A stretch of DNA of 64,000 nt from positions 1 to 64,000 of the forward strand of contig JBGAKR010000005.1 in the NCBI GenBank assembly GCA_044224315.1, given 5' to 3'. The notes beneath the pieces were generated by a model that worked only from the letters and a program-made list of their open reading frames with translations, was not told the DNA's origin and searched no databases. Position 1 is the stretch's first letter. Every line of letters starts with the position of its first letter. The translations under genes and the position numbers were made by a program. The stretch comes from JAGXTF01 sp044224315 (GTDB lineage Bacteria > Bacteroidota > Bacteroidia > NS11-12g > UBA955). Shown here in pieces: positions 6,735 to 14,803 of this stretch.

Positions 6735-7247
6735 ATGGCAATTCCACAAAATAAAGAGGCGCTGATTATAGCCATAAGGGAGAACTACAAAAAACTTCAG
6801 GCCGAGTTGAAAAGCATTCCGACTGAGTTAACCCAAGTAAAGGATTTAGAAGGCCATGCAAAAAACACCCAGATGAGCATTCATAACCTGGTAGCCTATT
6901 TACTGGGTTGGGGTGAATTGGTTTTGAAATGGGATTACCGAAAATCAAAAGGAATGGATGTAGATTTTCCAGAAACCGGATTTAAATGGAACCAATTGGG
7001 ACAACTGGCCCAGAAATTTTATAAAGATTATGAAAAACTGGAATTTCTCACTCTCCTAACCCAACTAGATGAGAACCAAAAAGAAATACTGGAATTGATC
7101 CACAACAAAACCAATGCAGAACTGTACGAAACTGCATGGTATGAAAAATACACTTTGGGTAGAATGATTCAATTAAATACCGCCTCGCCCTACAAAAACG
7201 CCAGAGATCGGATACGAAAATGGAAGAAAAAAAGAGGACTCAACTAA
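6735..7247 (+). CDS. ClbS/DfsB family four-helix protein (DUF1706)
   Basis: This is a 170-residue, all-helical cytoplasmic protein. It shows the family signature: N-terminal helix with NKEALIIAIRENYKKL, SIHNLVAYLLGWGELVLKW in the second helix, and the diagnostic ending SPYKNARDRIRKWKK. The family includes ClbS, the colibactin self-resistance hydrolase, and DfsB-like proteins of the DinB superfold; most members, including this one, have no proven substrate. No colibactin-like synthesis genes are nearby, so a resistance role is not implied. It starts 20 bases after the preceding gene and overlaps the next by 28 bases, indicating one transcript. Confidence 0.85.
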   Translation: MAIPQNKEALIIAIRENYKKLQAELKSIPTELTQVKDLEGHAKNTQMSIHNLVAYLLGWGELVLKWDYRKSKGMDVDFPETGFKWNQLGQLAQKFYKDYEKLEFLTLLTQLDENQKEILELIHNKTNAELYETAWYEKYTLGRMIQLNTASPYKNARDRIRKWKKKRGLN

Positions 7248-7630
7248 CACGGTTCAATTATTTAGTGCTGCCTGTATCAATTCTGGCTGCATTTAATTTA
7301 AATATTGACTTTTGGCTTGTAAATGAATTTCAAATGGAAACTATTTTTTATATTTTTTTATTGGCCCTAATTATTTTGAATTTTATCCGCCACCTATTGC
7401 CCGTTTTATGGAACAAAAAAGCCATTGGATACTTAACTAACCTTTGCCTTCTGGGATTCTTATGCTTTGCCTGCTTTATAGCAGGAGTTAAGCTTTTTGG
7501 TTATGGCTTTAGTGGAAAAACTATTCCTATAATTTGGTACTTTGCAGTCTTTAACGACGCTGTTTTAGGTATAATGACACTTATTGATACGAAATATCTT
7601 TTAAAAAATAAGCATGCAGCTCATATTTAA
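7220..7630 (+). CDS. Small integral membrane protein, four predicted helices
   Basis: This is a 136-residue hydrophobic protein. About four transmembrane helices can be read (around residues 13-30, 40-60, 72-92 and 100-118) with a short basic C-terminal tail (KYLLKNKHAAHI). I recognise no family. The start overlaps the end of the ClbS-like gene by 28 bases and its end overlaps the next gene by 17, so the three are probably co-transcribed and translationally coupled. Function unknown. Confidence 0.65.
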   Translation: MEEKKRTQLTRFNYLVLPVSILAAFNLNIDFWLVNEFQMETIFYIFLLALIILNFIRHLLPVLWNKKAIGYLTNLCLLGFLCFACFIAGVKLFGYGFSGKTIPIIWYFAVFNDAVLGIMTLIDTKYLLKNKHAAHI

Positions 7631-8174
7631 ACTATCCCTGATTCTTTTAATAATTATAACCACATTGGGCATCTGGTTTTGGGTCGAAAAACAGGATTAT
7701 TTTCAATCGGAGTATAAAACTTTAAGTTCAACGCAAATGAGACTGTTTAAATGGCAGGATGGCGACAACGATAGCAGTTTGAAAGCGCGCTATGAACGCA
7801 ATTTTAAAGATACGGCACTTGCATTTCCGGGAAAACCAGTTACCATGGTACGATTGTTTAAAAACATACCCCTATGGGGAAGTCTTACATTCAAAAACTT
7901 AAAAGGAAACAAAATTTTAGAATTCATTCAGTTTTGCAACAATCCCGATAACTTTAGCTGGGCGGAAACCACATGGAACACCGGCGAAAGTGAATATTAT
8001 CTAAAATTCTATAACCAGCAAAACAAAGTAGTAGGAAAAATATACTTCTGTCTGAAGAATTGTGGCATGAGCCAATCCATACCATTTTGTCCGGCCATGA
8101 AATTCGGGGGTTTATCACAAAACGGGCAAAACTGGATTGATAATTTTATTGCGCAAAAAAACAATTGGGAATAG
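7614..8174 (+). CDS. Membrane-anchored protein of unknown function
   Basis: This is a 186-residue protein with a single N-terminal hydrophobic helix (residues 3-22) that is either an anchor or an uncleaved signal. The remainder is soluble, with a Trp-rich beta-like stretch (NPDNFSWAETTWNTGESEYYLKFYN) and three Cys near the C-terminus (YFCLKNCGMSQSIPFC) that may form disulfides outside the cytoplasm. I recognise no domain. It overlaps the preceding membrane protein gene and touches the hydrolase gene, so it sits in the middle of an operon. Confidence 0.6.
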   Translation: MQLIFKLSLILLIIITTLGIWFWVEKQDYFQSEYKTLSSTQMRLFKWQDGDNDSSLKARYERNFKDTALAFPGKPVTMVRLFKNIPLWGSLTFKNLKGNKILEFIQFCNNPDNFSWAETTWNTGESEYYLKFYNQQNKVVGKIYFCLKNCGMSQSIPFCPAMKFGGLSQNGQNWIDNFIAQKNNWE

Positions 8175-8206
8175 GAAATAGAAATCAATTACTATTTACC
8201 ACAATT

Positions 8207-9001
8207 ATGTCAGACAAATTCGCCCTCAATAATACCCGCAAAACGGGCCAAACAGTGAAACTGGACAACATTGAATTACATTACGAAACCCTCGGCTCGG
8301 GGCCGGTTTTACTGCTGTTGCATGGCTATGGAGGCTGTACCCAAAACTGGCATGCCTTTATTCATGAATTATCTAAACAATACAAATTGCTGCTGGTAGA
8401 TTTGCCCGGGCATGGCCATTCAGGTATACTCCAATACAATTTCACCCATAATGAAGCCGCTACCCATGTATTGCAATTATTAAAAAAATTGGGCATTGAA
8501 ACCTGCATGGCAATGGGCATGAGCACCGGGAGTATGGTATTGATGCATATGGCAACACAAAATCCTGATTGTTTACGGGCCATGGTTTTGATTAGCGTAA
8601 CCACTCATTTTCCGGAACAAGCCCGCAACATTATGCGCCGGGCATCGTTCCAAACCATGCCCGCTGATGTGGTAACAATGTACAAAACATGCGCTAAACA
8701 TGGTGACGTTCAGATTCAAAAGCTCATAGAAAGTTTTAACGCCTTGCACAATAATTACCATGATATGAATTTTAGTCCCCAAACTTTGGCCACCATCCAT
8801 GCCCCTACTCTACTGATTCACGGAGAAAATGATCATTTTTTTTCAACCGAAATAGCAGAGAATATTCACCAAGCTTTACCCAACTCCGAACTATGGGTAA
8901 TTGCAGGCGGAGAGCACGTTCCCATTTATAATTGTGGGGCAGAATTCACAAATCGAGCCATCCGATTTCTGCAAAATTCTGCACAAAAAGAATCGGATTA
9001 A
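8207..9001 (+). CDS. Alpha/beta hydrolase
   Basis: This is a 264-residue serine hydrolase of the alpha/beta fold when read from ATG 8207. The oxyanion loop HGYGG is at 39-43, and the nucleophile elbow GMSTG has Ser106. The acid is probably Asp209 (HGENDH) and the catalytic His is His237 (GGEHVPI). The strand VLLLLHGYGG and the VDLPGHGHS loop are typical of esterase/lactonase/C-C hydrolase members. The elbow is GxSTG, not the more common GxSxG with a small last residue. The substrate cannot be predicted. An upstream in-frame ATG at 8165 lies inside the previous gene and adds 14 unconserved-looking residues, so I chose 8207. No signal peptide, so cytoplasmic. Confidence 0.85.
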   Translation: MSDKFALNNTRKTGQTVKLDNIELHYETLGSGPVLLLLHGYGGCTQNWHAFIHELSKQYKLLLVDLPGHGHSGILQYNFTHNEAATHVLQLLKKLGIETCMAMGMSTGSMVLMHMATQNPDCLRAMVLISVTTHFPEQARNIMRRASFQTMPADVVTMYKTCAKHGDVQIQKLIESFNALHNNYHDMNFSPQTLATIHAPTLLIHGENDHFFSTEIAENIHQALPNSELWVIAGGEHVPIYNCGAEFTNRAIRFLQNSAQKESD

Positions 9002-9075
9002 AAAAAATAGATTACCACTTTGTAACCCCATTATCCTTATTTTCGTATTAGACACATAGTATTTATCAAATTGAT

Positions 9076-9504
9076 ATGGCTGCCAAAACCGAAGATCAAA
9101 TTATAGCCTATATAAACAGTGTGCCTGCCGACAAACAAACCGAACTGCGAGAATTACACAAACGGGCATTAACTATAGCGCCTGAAGCCAAACTGTGGTT
9201 TTTAGATGGCAAAAACAGCGAAGGCAAAGTGGTTACCAACCCCAATATCGGATACGGAAATTACACCATAAATTACGCCGACGGCAGCAGCCGCGATTTT
9301 TACCAGGTGGGACTAAGTGCCAACACCACGGGAATTTCGGTGTATATCATGGGCATGAAGGATAAAAATTATTTGAAGGATAAATATGCAGACACCTTAG
9401 GCAAAGCCAGTATAACCGGGTATTGTATTAAATTCAAATCCCTTAAAAATATAAATATCGATGTATTGGAGGCCGCCATGAAGGATGGTTTTGATACTTG
9501 CTGA
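9076..9504 (+). CDS. DUF1801 (YdhG/frataxin-like fold) protein
   Basis: This is a 142-residue cytoplasmic protein. The opening helix with IIAYINSVPADKQTELRELHKRALTIAPEAK, the strand segment YGNYTINYADGSSRDFYQVGLSANTTGISVYIMG, and GKASITGYCIKFKSLKNINIDVLEAAMKDGF follow the DUF1801 (PF08818) pattern. Members adopt a frataxin-like fold; a role in iron handling has been proposed for B. subtilis relatives but is not general. It is the last gene of the plus-strand group and converges on the 9539 gene with only 34 bases between. A weak promoter-like TACCACTTTG lies about 55 bases upstream, so it may be transcribed separately. Confidence 0.75.
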   Translation: MAAKTEDQIIAYINSVPADKQTELRELHKRALTIAPEAKLWFLDGKNSEGKVVTNPNIGYGNYTINYADGSSRDFYQVGLSANTTGISVYIMGMKDKNYLKDKYADTLGKASITGYCIKFKSLKNINIDVLEAAMKDGFDTC

Positions 9505-9538
9505 TAATAATTTTCGTTAAGGCAAATTCTTCCTAAAC

Positions 9539-10075
9539 TTATTGCAGCTTTACATTTTTAAACTCGCCACTGGTGGTTGCATAATAATCACTGCCTCCGG
9601 ATACAAGGGACTTATCGTAGCAAAAAAACTTGCCGGATATTAATTTATTAGATAAATCAACTTTGGTAAGTTCCACCCATGAGGAATCGCCGCCACCTTC
9701 AGCACTGCGCTTAAATACTGTACCATTTTCGTACATATTCAGTAAAAAACCATTGGGTTTAAGTTTCCCCAGGGCATATTTGCCTACATTTCTTCCATTT
9801 ATCTGAAAACTCAATAAAATTGCTTTTCCGGCAGGGTGCGACCACAAATTGAGTTCAAATCCATCCACATCCACATAAAAGGGTTCACTGGGTTGACCCC
9901 ATTTGGGATTCACCAAGGTGTATTTTTTTTCCCTGTAATCGGCTTGTACTGCGCTGTAGTAGCCACCATAATAATGAAATGAGGCAGAATAAGCAGTATC
10001 ATCCGCGTTTTTACTTTTCTTTTTGCAGGCAGAAACCAAACAAAGAAACAGGGCAAATGCCAGTGAATATTTCAT
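9539..10075 (-). CDS. Lipoprotein, DUF6252-like
   Basis: This is a 178-residue lipoprotein. The signal peptide ends in LVSACKKK (lipobox Cys17, then the Lys-rich start common in Bacteroidota surface lipoproteins). The mature domain is beta-rich, and its C-terminal part (VELTKVDLSNKLISGKFFCYDKSL, then TSGEFKNVKL) matches the pattern of DUF6252 proteins, in which the last strands read vSGtF...GeF.nv. Function unknown; probably exposed on the outer membrane. It is the third gene of a minus-strand operon and starts only four bases after the T9SS protein gene ends. Confidence 0.75.
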   Translation of the reverse strand: MKYSLAFALFLCLVSACKKKSKNADDTAYSASFHYYGGYYSAVQADYREKKYTLVNPKWGQPSEPFYVDVDGFELNLWSHPAGKAILLSFQINGRNVGKYALGKLKPNGFLLNMYENGTVFKRSAEGGGDSSWVELTKVDLSNKLISGKFFCYDKSLVSGGSDYYATTSGEFKNVKLQ

Positions 10076-10079
10076 GTTA

Positions 10080-11699
10080 TTATTGTTTTATCAGGGTTGT
10101 ACGATTAATTATATTTCCTGCTTTTTGGAATACCAAAACATAGTTTCCGGCTGCCAAAAAACCAACATCCATTGATCCATTTGATGGCACCCAAATTTGC
10201 GCTTTAAGTTGCCCTTTCAGGTCATATATCATGCAGGATTGAGGCATTTGATTCCTGGATTCAATCTGAATTTTACCGGAAGTAGGATTTGGGAAAATGG
10301 AATAATTTTCCGCACCGATATTTCGGCTTGCGAGGTTTTTCCTTGTTTGTTGCCATCCGGGTTCTGCTTTGGCAATAAATTGCTGCAGTGGAAGTTTATG
10401 ATAAGTACAGGTATTTTCTAAAAAATGATCGGCAAACTCTACCTGGGTGAGAAAAGAACCTGCAATAAATTTGGCCCTTTTGTGTATAGTAAAGCAGGTA
10501 GTTGTAGACCATTCCGAAATATTGGTGGGATAAAAAGTTTCGGCAAATGTGTGATTTTTACTTGTATCCACCCGGGCCACAAATGGGGTTGGATAACCCG
10601 GAGGCAGGGCTTTCATTGAATCGGTAATATTTTCAAACATAATCCAAACCTGATCATCGGCATCTAGTGCAGCTAACTGGTTGGCAACGCCAGGTTGCTG
10701 CACAGCCCACCTGATGCTCCCGGATGAATTTAACTCCAGAAAATAGGGTTGCCCTGTGAATAGATTGGTTACTTTCAAAACATAATTGCCATTGCTTTTT
10801 TGCAAAACTTGTTGCACTTCTTTTATATTATTTAAGGCAGTACCCGGAATAGCAGGGCGGTATTGGGTCCCATCGACTTCATATTCGGCCATTTTGCTCC
10901 CTATCATTCTGTTGGTGCCCCGTTTTATTTCATAATAATCAGCGATTGAAAAGTGTTTAAATTCCGACTCAATGGTATCTTTCGATGAATTATAAACAAA
11001 TACCCTGGCAGGTTTGTTGTTATCGGGCGGGGTTTTTCCTGCATCTGCCAAAATATAGGTTTTGTTGGATTCGGTAAATAAAAACTTGCGTATAGTGGTG
11101 GCTGAACCTGCATCTTTTACTGCAATGCGATTGGCATAATTTCCAAATTTATCTACTACCAATGCATAGGCTGTGCCGCTACCAGCTGGAATTTGCGGAG
11201 ACACATCACCCACCCAAACCTGATAAACTGAACTTTGACCTGCAAAAGCAAGATATAAATCTCCGGTATTTCGATTGAGTTTTATGGGTTGCGCTGTTTG
11301 ATATGGAAATGGAATTCCCTGCGAGGCAATTAATGTAATGAACATTAGTGTACCGGCAGGATTCAGTTTCATGTAATAATAGACATTTACATTATCTGAG
11401 TAATGAAAATCAACCAGTGCTTTTGCCCCATAAGAATCGAAAATCATCGGATTTTTTGTTAAAACGGGATGCTTTGGAGTATAGCCCAGCACATATAAAT
11501 TGCCCGTAGTATCGGTTTCCATATACAGCGGTGCTTTGTATTTCCAATCCAATGCGAGCAAACTACCCGCATCGGATAAATGCAAAAAGGTATCAGGGCA
11601 AACTTTATTACAAATAGCCCAGTCCCAGCGTGTATGCTGGGCGTTCAGGGCTTCAAAACAAAACCCTGAAATTACATATAAAAACAAATACTTTTTCAT
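10080..11699 (-). CDS. Secreted protein with type IX secretion sorting domain
   Basis: This is a 539-residue exported protein. An N-terminal signal peptide (about 20 residues, ending LNAQ) is followed by a repetitive beta-rich body with many short YVLGYT / LYLAFAG / WVGDVS type blades, suggesting a propeller-like fold of the SBBP/Kelch kind without a clear signature. The last 80 residues are a T9SS type A sorting domain: YSIFPNPTSGKIQIE, a strand pair MIYDLKGQL, and the final NYVLVFQKAG...LIKQ. The protein should cross the outer membrane by T9SS and be attached or released. Start and stop overlap the upstream lipoprotein gene by ATGA, so the two are coupled. Confidence 0.8.
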   Translation of the reverse strand: MKKYLFLYVISGFCFEALNAQHTRWDWAICNKVCPDTFLHLSDAGSLLALDWKYKAPLYMETDTTGNLYVLGYTPKHPVLTKNPMIFDSYGAKALVDFHYSDNVNVYYYMKLNPAGTLMFITLIASQGIPFPYQTAQPIKLNRNTGDLYLAFAGQSSVYQVWVGDVSPQIPAGSGTAYALVVDKFGNYANRIAVKDAGSATTIRKFLFTESNKTYILADAGKTPPDNNKPARVFVYNSSKDTIESEFKHFSIADYYEIKRGTNRMIGSKMAEYEVDGTQYRPAIPGTALNNIKEVQQVLQKSNGNYVLKVTNLFTGQPYFLELNSSGSIRWAVQQPGVANQLAALDADDQVWIMFENITDSMKALPPGYPTPFVARVDTSKNHTFAETFYPTNISEWSTTTCFTIHKRAKFIAGSFLTQVEFADHFLENTCTYHKLPLQQFIAKAEPGWQQTRKNLASRNIGAENYSIFPNPTSGKIQIESRNQMPQSCMIYDLKGQLKAQIWVPSNGSMDVGFLAAGNYVLVFQKAGNIINRTTLIKQ

Positions 11700-12910
11700 A
11701 GAGGTTTGCTTCTTAAAAGAACCATGGTTTTTTTATATTCACACAAGAGCCAGGCGCGTCCGCCGCTATAGCACATATCCCACATATATGCACCGACTCC
11801 GGATTTTAATTTGGGTCTTTGAACATTGGTCCAAGTATTTCCGTTGCACATTCGCCCTACATTCCGATTGTATAAATCAAAAAACTGACCGGGCTTATCG
11901 GGTACCAAGGTAGCGTCATATTCCGGTGTAATGGCCCCAGCTTTTATTACCTCCACTGTATATTCTTCCACATTCAAACGGTACATGGTTCCCAGATTAC
12001 CACTTTTTACTAACAACCATGCATAGGGATGCTGATGCCACATCCACACTTTATCTGCTCCGTCGGGCACTGAATCTTTGCTTAAATCTTTGATTGGGTA
12101 AATATTTTTAACGACTGGTATGTAGCACAGTTCATTTTTTGAATTCAAGGTTTGCGCAGCCAACGATTGGGTAGATGCATAAACATACGCATAGCGCGGA
12201 TGGCGCCAGTTAAAATTCAAGGTTACCAATTCACCTTTGCTGTTTATCCCTCCACCGGCAGGGCGCAAATCGGTAGAATAGAACACATAATTTTTCTTAC
12301 CTGTCATTTTCGCCAATACGGGTCCACCAAATGTAGGAGTGGGTGTAATCATAAACGAATTTGGAGCTAAGCTGCCAAATGGGCCAGTATATTCAAAAAT
12401 ATCGCCTAACCAATCGCCTTTCCAGGAAAAGGATTCTTCTCGGGTACCACTGCTGTCGGCCCTGTAAATTCCAGATGAATTCATGATCCGCAAATCCTGA
12501 TCACCCATTCCGGATGAATGCATCAGATATTTATGCCAAATAACCTGATTATCATCCCCTGTTTTACCCTCCCCTTCCCATATTGAATAAGGGAAAGAAT
12601 TGGTAGATAAATTTTCGCCATTCAGCCTCAATCTCCACCGATATGGCTGCCGTTGGATATAAAATTGTAATTCTTTTTCTGTCATAAACATCACATCTGC
12701 ATAGGAGCCATGATCCTGCAGAAAAGGCATCACTACATTATCCACCTGCCATTCTATCGGTATTTCGTGCTGTCCTACCACTTCCCATCCATTCTGAACC
12801 TCCATTACGTCGTTGTTCGAGGGCAGAGAACTACCGCCTCCTCCGGCCTTTTTCTTGCATGCTGATACAAAAATCGTCAGGCAAAAAACTATCCAAAGTC
12901 CTTTGTTCAT
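11696..12910 (-). CDS. Large lipoprotein of unknown function
   Basis: This is a 404-residue lipoprotein, first gene of a three-gene operon. The signal peptide ends in TIFVSACKKK (lipobox Cys18), followed by a Gly/Ser linker. The body has scattered Trp-rich beta strands (WEVVGQHEIPIEWQVDN, YRWRLRLNGEN, YVYASTQSLAAQ, WMWHQHPYAWLLVK) that look like propeller blades. I recognise no family. The next gene encodes a T9SS-secreted protein of similar beta-propeller character. The shared operon and similar layout suggest the three products act together at the cell surface, which is an inference. Confidence 0.7.
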   Translation of the reverse strand: MNKGLWIVFCLTIFVSACKKKAGGGGSSLPSNNDVMEVQNGWEVVGQHEIPIEWQVDNVVMPFLQDHGSYADVMFMTEKELQFYIQRQPYRWRLRLNGENLSTNSFPYSIWEGEGKTGDDNQVIWHKYLMHSSGMGDQDLRIMNSSGIYRADSSGTREESFSWKGDWLGDIFEYTGPFGSLAPNSFMITPTPTFGGPVLAKMTGKKNYVFYSTDLRPAGGGINSKGELVTLNFNWRHPRYAYVYASTQSLAAQTLNSKNELCYIPVVKNIYPIKDLSKDSVPDGADKVWMWHQHPYAWLLVKSGNLGTMYRLNVEEYTVEVIKAGAITPEYDATLVPDKPGQFFDLYNRNVGRMCNGNTWTNVQRPKLKSGVGAYMWDMCYSGGRAWLLCEYKKTMVLLRSKPL

Positions 12911-13137
12911 ATCTCAAAACTAGTTTAAAGTTAATAGAAATTCAACACTTTATGTAATTTATACTCATTCAAAAAAGCTACATCCAAGGTTGTGAGTAAG
13001 GGCATGGATTTAACCATTTACTGCGTAGGTAATAAATATGTGCTGTTGCATTCACAACCAAGCCAAAAATCTGTCTACATGCTAATTAACCTGATAGAAA
13101 AAAGCCATGGAACCACCCAAATGTAGTGACTATCGAT

Positions 13138-13145
13138 TAATTTTG
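13138..13145 (+). promoter_or_regulatory. Candidate -7 element (TAATTTTG) before the ACP-like gene
   Basis: TAATTTTG fits TAnnTTTG and lies 49 bases before ATG 13195, a normal leader length for this phylum. No good TTG is seen about 20 bases further upstream, so support is partial. It would drive the ACP-like gene and the overlapping GT51-like gene. Confidence 0.4.
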
Positions 13146-13194
13146 CATTAAAACAAAGTATTGAATATTTATTTTAATTTAATTAATCAACTCC

Positions 13195-13788
13195 ATGGGA
13201 CTCGATAGCATATTATTGATTGAACGTATTGAAGCCCATTTCGGTATTGCTATTCCTAACCATGAGGCGCAAACCATAATTACAGTGCAAGATATAGCCG
13301 ATTGTGTATTTGCCAAAGTGGAACTTAATCCCAACGAAAAATGCAAATCGCAAATACTATTTTACAAACTCAGAAATTATTTTATACTTAAATTTGGTTT
13401 ATCTAGAGATGAAATAAAACCCAGCTCGATAATCAAAGACCTTATTCAATCCGATTTAAAATATACCTGGGACGACCTTGGCAGTTACTTGCAACTAGAA
13501 CTACCACCCCTTACTGCACTTGATTTGAATCCCGCGTTGCCTGCAGAATTTAAACTGCTCGGTATTCCTTTATTCAATCGAAAACCACCTATTACTTCCA
13601 AAAGGTTGGGTGATTTAACTGCCTGGATTTTGGCTATAAATTATCAAACCTTAATTAAACCCCACACACTGTTTACCAAGGCTGATGTAGAAAAAGCCGT
13701 AATTGGCATTATTAGCGAAGAGATGGGAATACAGATAAACCGCATTCAACTTCAGAATTCCATTTACCATGATTTGGGAATATGTTAG
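13195..13788 (+). CDS. Acyl-carrier-protein-like protein with permuted order
   Basis: This 197-residue protein starts directly at the phosphopantetheine attachment motif: MGLDS with Ser5, followed by the normal second half of an ACP (ILLIERIEAHFGIAIPNHE, then TVQDIADCVF). The middle (about 55-150) looks like a second, DUF1493-type ACP-like fold (FGLSRDEIKPSSIIKDL, then LGDLTAWILA). The C-terminus (about 162-197) is the missing first half of an ACP (VEKAVIGIISEEMGIQ, then NSIYHDLG) and stops two residues after DLG, just where the Ser motif should come. An in-frame stop (TAA) a few codons upstream of the ATG excludes a longer N-terminus. The arrangement is that of a circular permutation, or of tandem ACPs cut at both ends. 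It overlaps the next gene by seven bases. The carrier function is likely but unproven. Confidence 0.65.
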   Translation: MGLDSILLIERIEAHFGIAIPNHEAQTIITVQDIADCVFAKVELNPNEKCKSQILFYKLRNYFILKFGLSRDEIKPSSIIKDLIQSDLKYTWDDLGSYLQLELPPLTALDLNPALPAEFKLLGIPLFNRKPPITSKRLGDLTAWILAINYQTLIKPHTLFTKADVEKAVIGIISEEMGIQINRIQLQNSIYHDLGIC

Positions 13789-14456
13789 TTAAAATGAAAT
13801 TCATTTCTAAAAACAAACTAATATCCCTACTGTTATTTATCTTATTTAGCCTCATCATTTATTATGCAACTGCAGTTTTCATAGCACGTGCTAAAACCCT
13901 TGAAATTGTAAATACCGCTTTGCATGATAAATGTATAAAGCTACAACTTCATGATTTCAGTGATTCACAATTGCGTGCTTTATTACTTGTGCAGGACCCC
14001 AGTTTTTACCATCACAAAGGCTATGATTTTACCACACCGGGCGCCGGAAAAACCACCATCAGCCAGGCTTTGGTTAAAATTTATTATTTCAAAAACTTCA
14101 ATCCCGGTTTTCAAAAAATTGAACAAACCCTCATCGCCCGATTTGCATTTGACAACCTTATACCCAAAGACAGCATTTTAAAATTGTTTATCAACTATGT
14201 CTACCTGGGCGAAAACCAGGGAAAAGAGATTCGTGGTTTTGAGGATGCTGCTATTTATTATTTCAAAAAACCCTTTAAAAAACTCAGCTGGGACGAATAC
14301 TTGTCCATATTGGCTATGGTGCGGGCCCCTGCCACTTTTCACATTATAAACCAAAAAACCGCAAATAGCCAAAGGGTTGAAAGAATCAAAAAACGCCTTG
14401 CTGGAGAATACATTCCAACAAGCAACAGCGACTGCCTCTACGACCAAATTCCGTAG
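13782..14456 (+). CDS. GT51-like transglycosylase domain protein, probably catalytically impaired
   Basis: This is a 224-residue membrane protein with one N-terminal helix (about 13-35) and a glycosyltransferase 51 domain, the peptidoglycan glycan polymerase of class A PBPs and MtgA. The GT51 order is clear: FYHHKGYD, then GAGKTTISQALVK in place of GGSTITQQLxKN, then KIEQTLIARFAFDN, LFINYVYLGENQGKEIRGFEDAAIYYFKK, and SWDEYLSILAMVRAPATFHI. The usual catalytic Glu of the first motif (E-D-x-x-F-x-x-H) is Gln here (VQDPSFYHH), so normal polymerase activity is doubtful. There is no transpeptidase domain. It overlaps an ACP-like gene, an unusual partner, which suggests a changed role. Start ATG 13782; ATG 13794 is also possible. 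Confidence 0.7.
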   Translation: MLVKMKFISKNKLISLLLFILFSLIIYYATAVFIARAKTLEIVNTALHDKCIKLQLHDFSDSQLRALLLVQDPSFYHHKGYDFTTPGAGKTTISQALVKIYYFKNFNPGFQKIEQTLIARFAFDNLIPKDSILKLFINYVYLGENQGKEIRGFEDAAIYYFKKPFKKLSWDEYLSILAMVRAPATFHIINQKTANSQRVERIKKRLAGEYIPTSNSDCLYDQIP

Positions 14457-14803
14457 AGTGTATTAAGGGGTATGGTTTAAGGGGTATGGGGTAAGGGTTT
14501 CCTTTGCCTGTCGCCTCCGCCATTCCCTATTCCCTCCCGCCACATTTTCAATGGGCGGGCCCCATTCCCTGTAGGGGTATGGTTTAAGGGGTATGGGGTA
14601 AGGTTTTCCTTTGCCTGTCGCCTCCGCTATTCCCTATTCCCCATTCCCTATTCCCTGCAAGGGGTAAGGACGATTGCCAACCATCCGTCGCCTCCCGTGC
14701 CCCCTACTCCCTACTCCCTACTCCCTAAAAAACACTAACTTGCGAAAAATTTTCAAACCCCATGCAACCATTCCTTTAAGTGGCAGACAAAAGGGTATCG
14801 TGA
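14457..14803. other. Gene-free 347-bp stretch filled by repeats
   Basis: The whole gap between the GT51-like gene and the sigma factor is low complexity. It has a 55-bp direct repeat (separate entry), G-rich words (GGGGTATGGGGTAAGGG) in its left parts and C-rich words (CCCTATTCCC, CCCTACTCCC) in its right parts, so the strand can fold back on itself. The end (about 14735-14803) presumably holds the promoter of the sigma factor; ACTAACTTGCG is the only vaguely -7-like word. Confidence 0.6.
14466..14627. repeat. 55-bp direct repeat, two copies, with G-quadruplex-like core
   Basis: Copies at 14466-14520 and 14573-14627 are identical in 54 of 55 positions (AAGGGTTTCC against AAGGTTTTCC). Each begins AGGGGTATGGTTTAAGGGG and ends GCCTGTCGCCTCCGC, and each is followed by ATTCCCTATTCCC. 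Copy one contains four runs of three or more G (loops 10, 3 and 3) and so fits a long-loop G-quadruplex motif; in copy two the last run is GG. Near-identity implies recent duplication or ongoing homogenisation. Confidence 0.8.

Noticed and set aside
13004..13126. 40-codon open frame upstream of the ACP-like gene
   Set aside because: Short, no recognisable pattern, no promoter. I also checked whether it could supply the missing first half of the ACP, and it does not.
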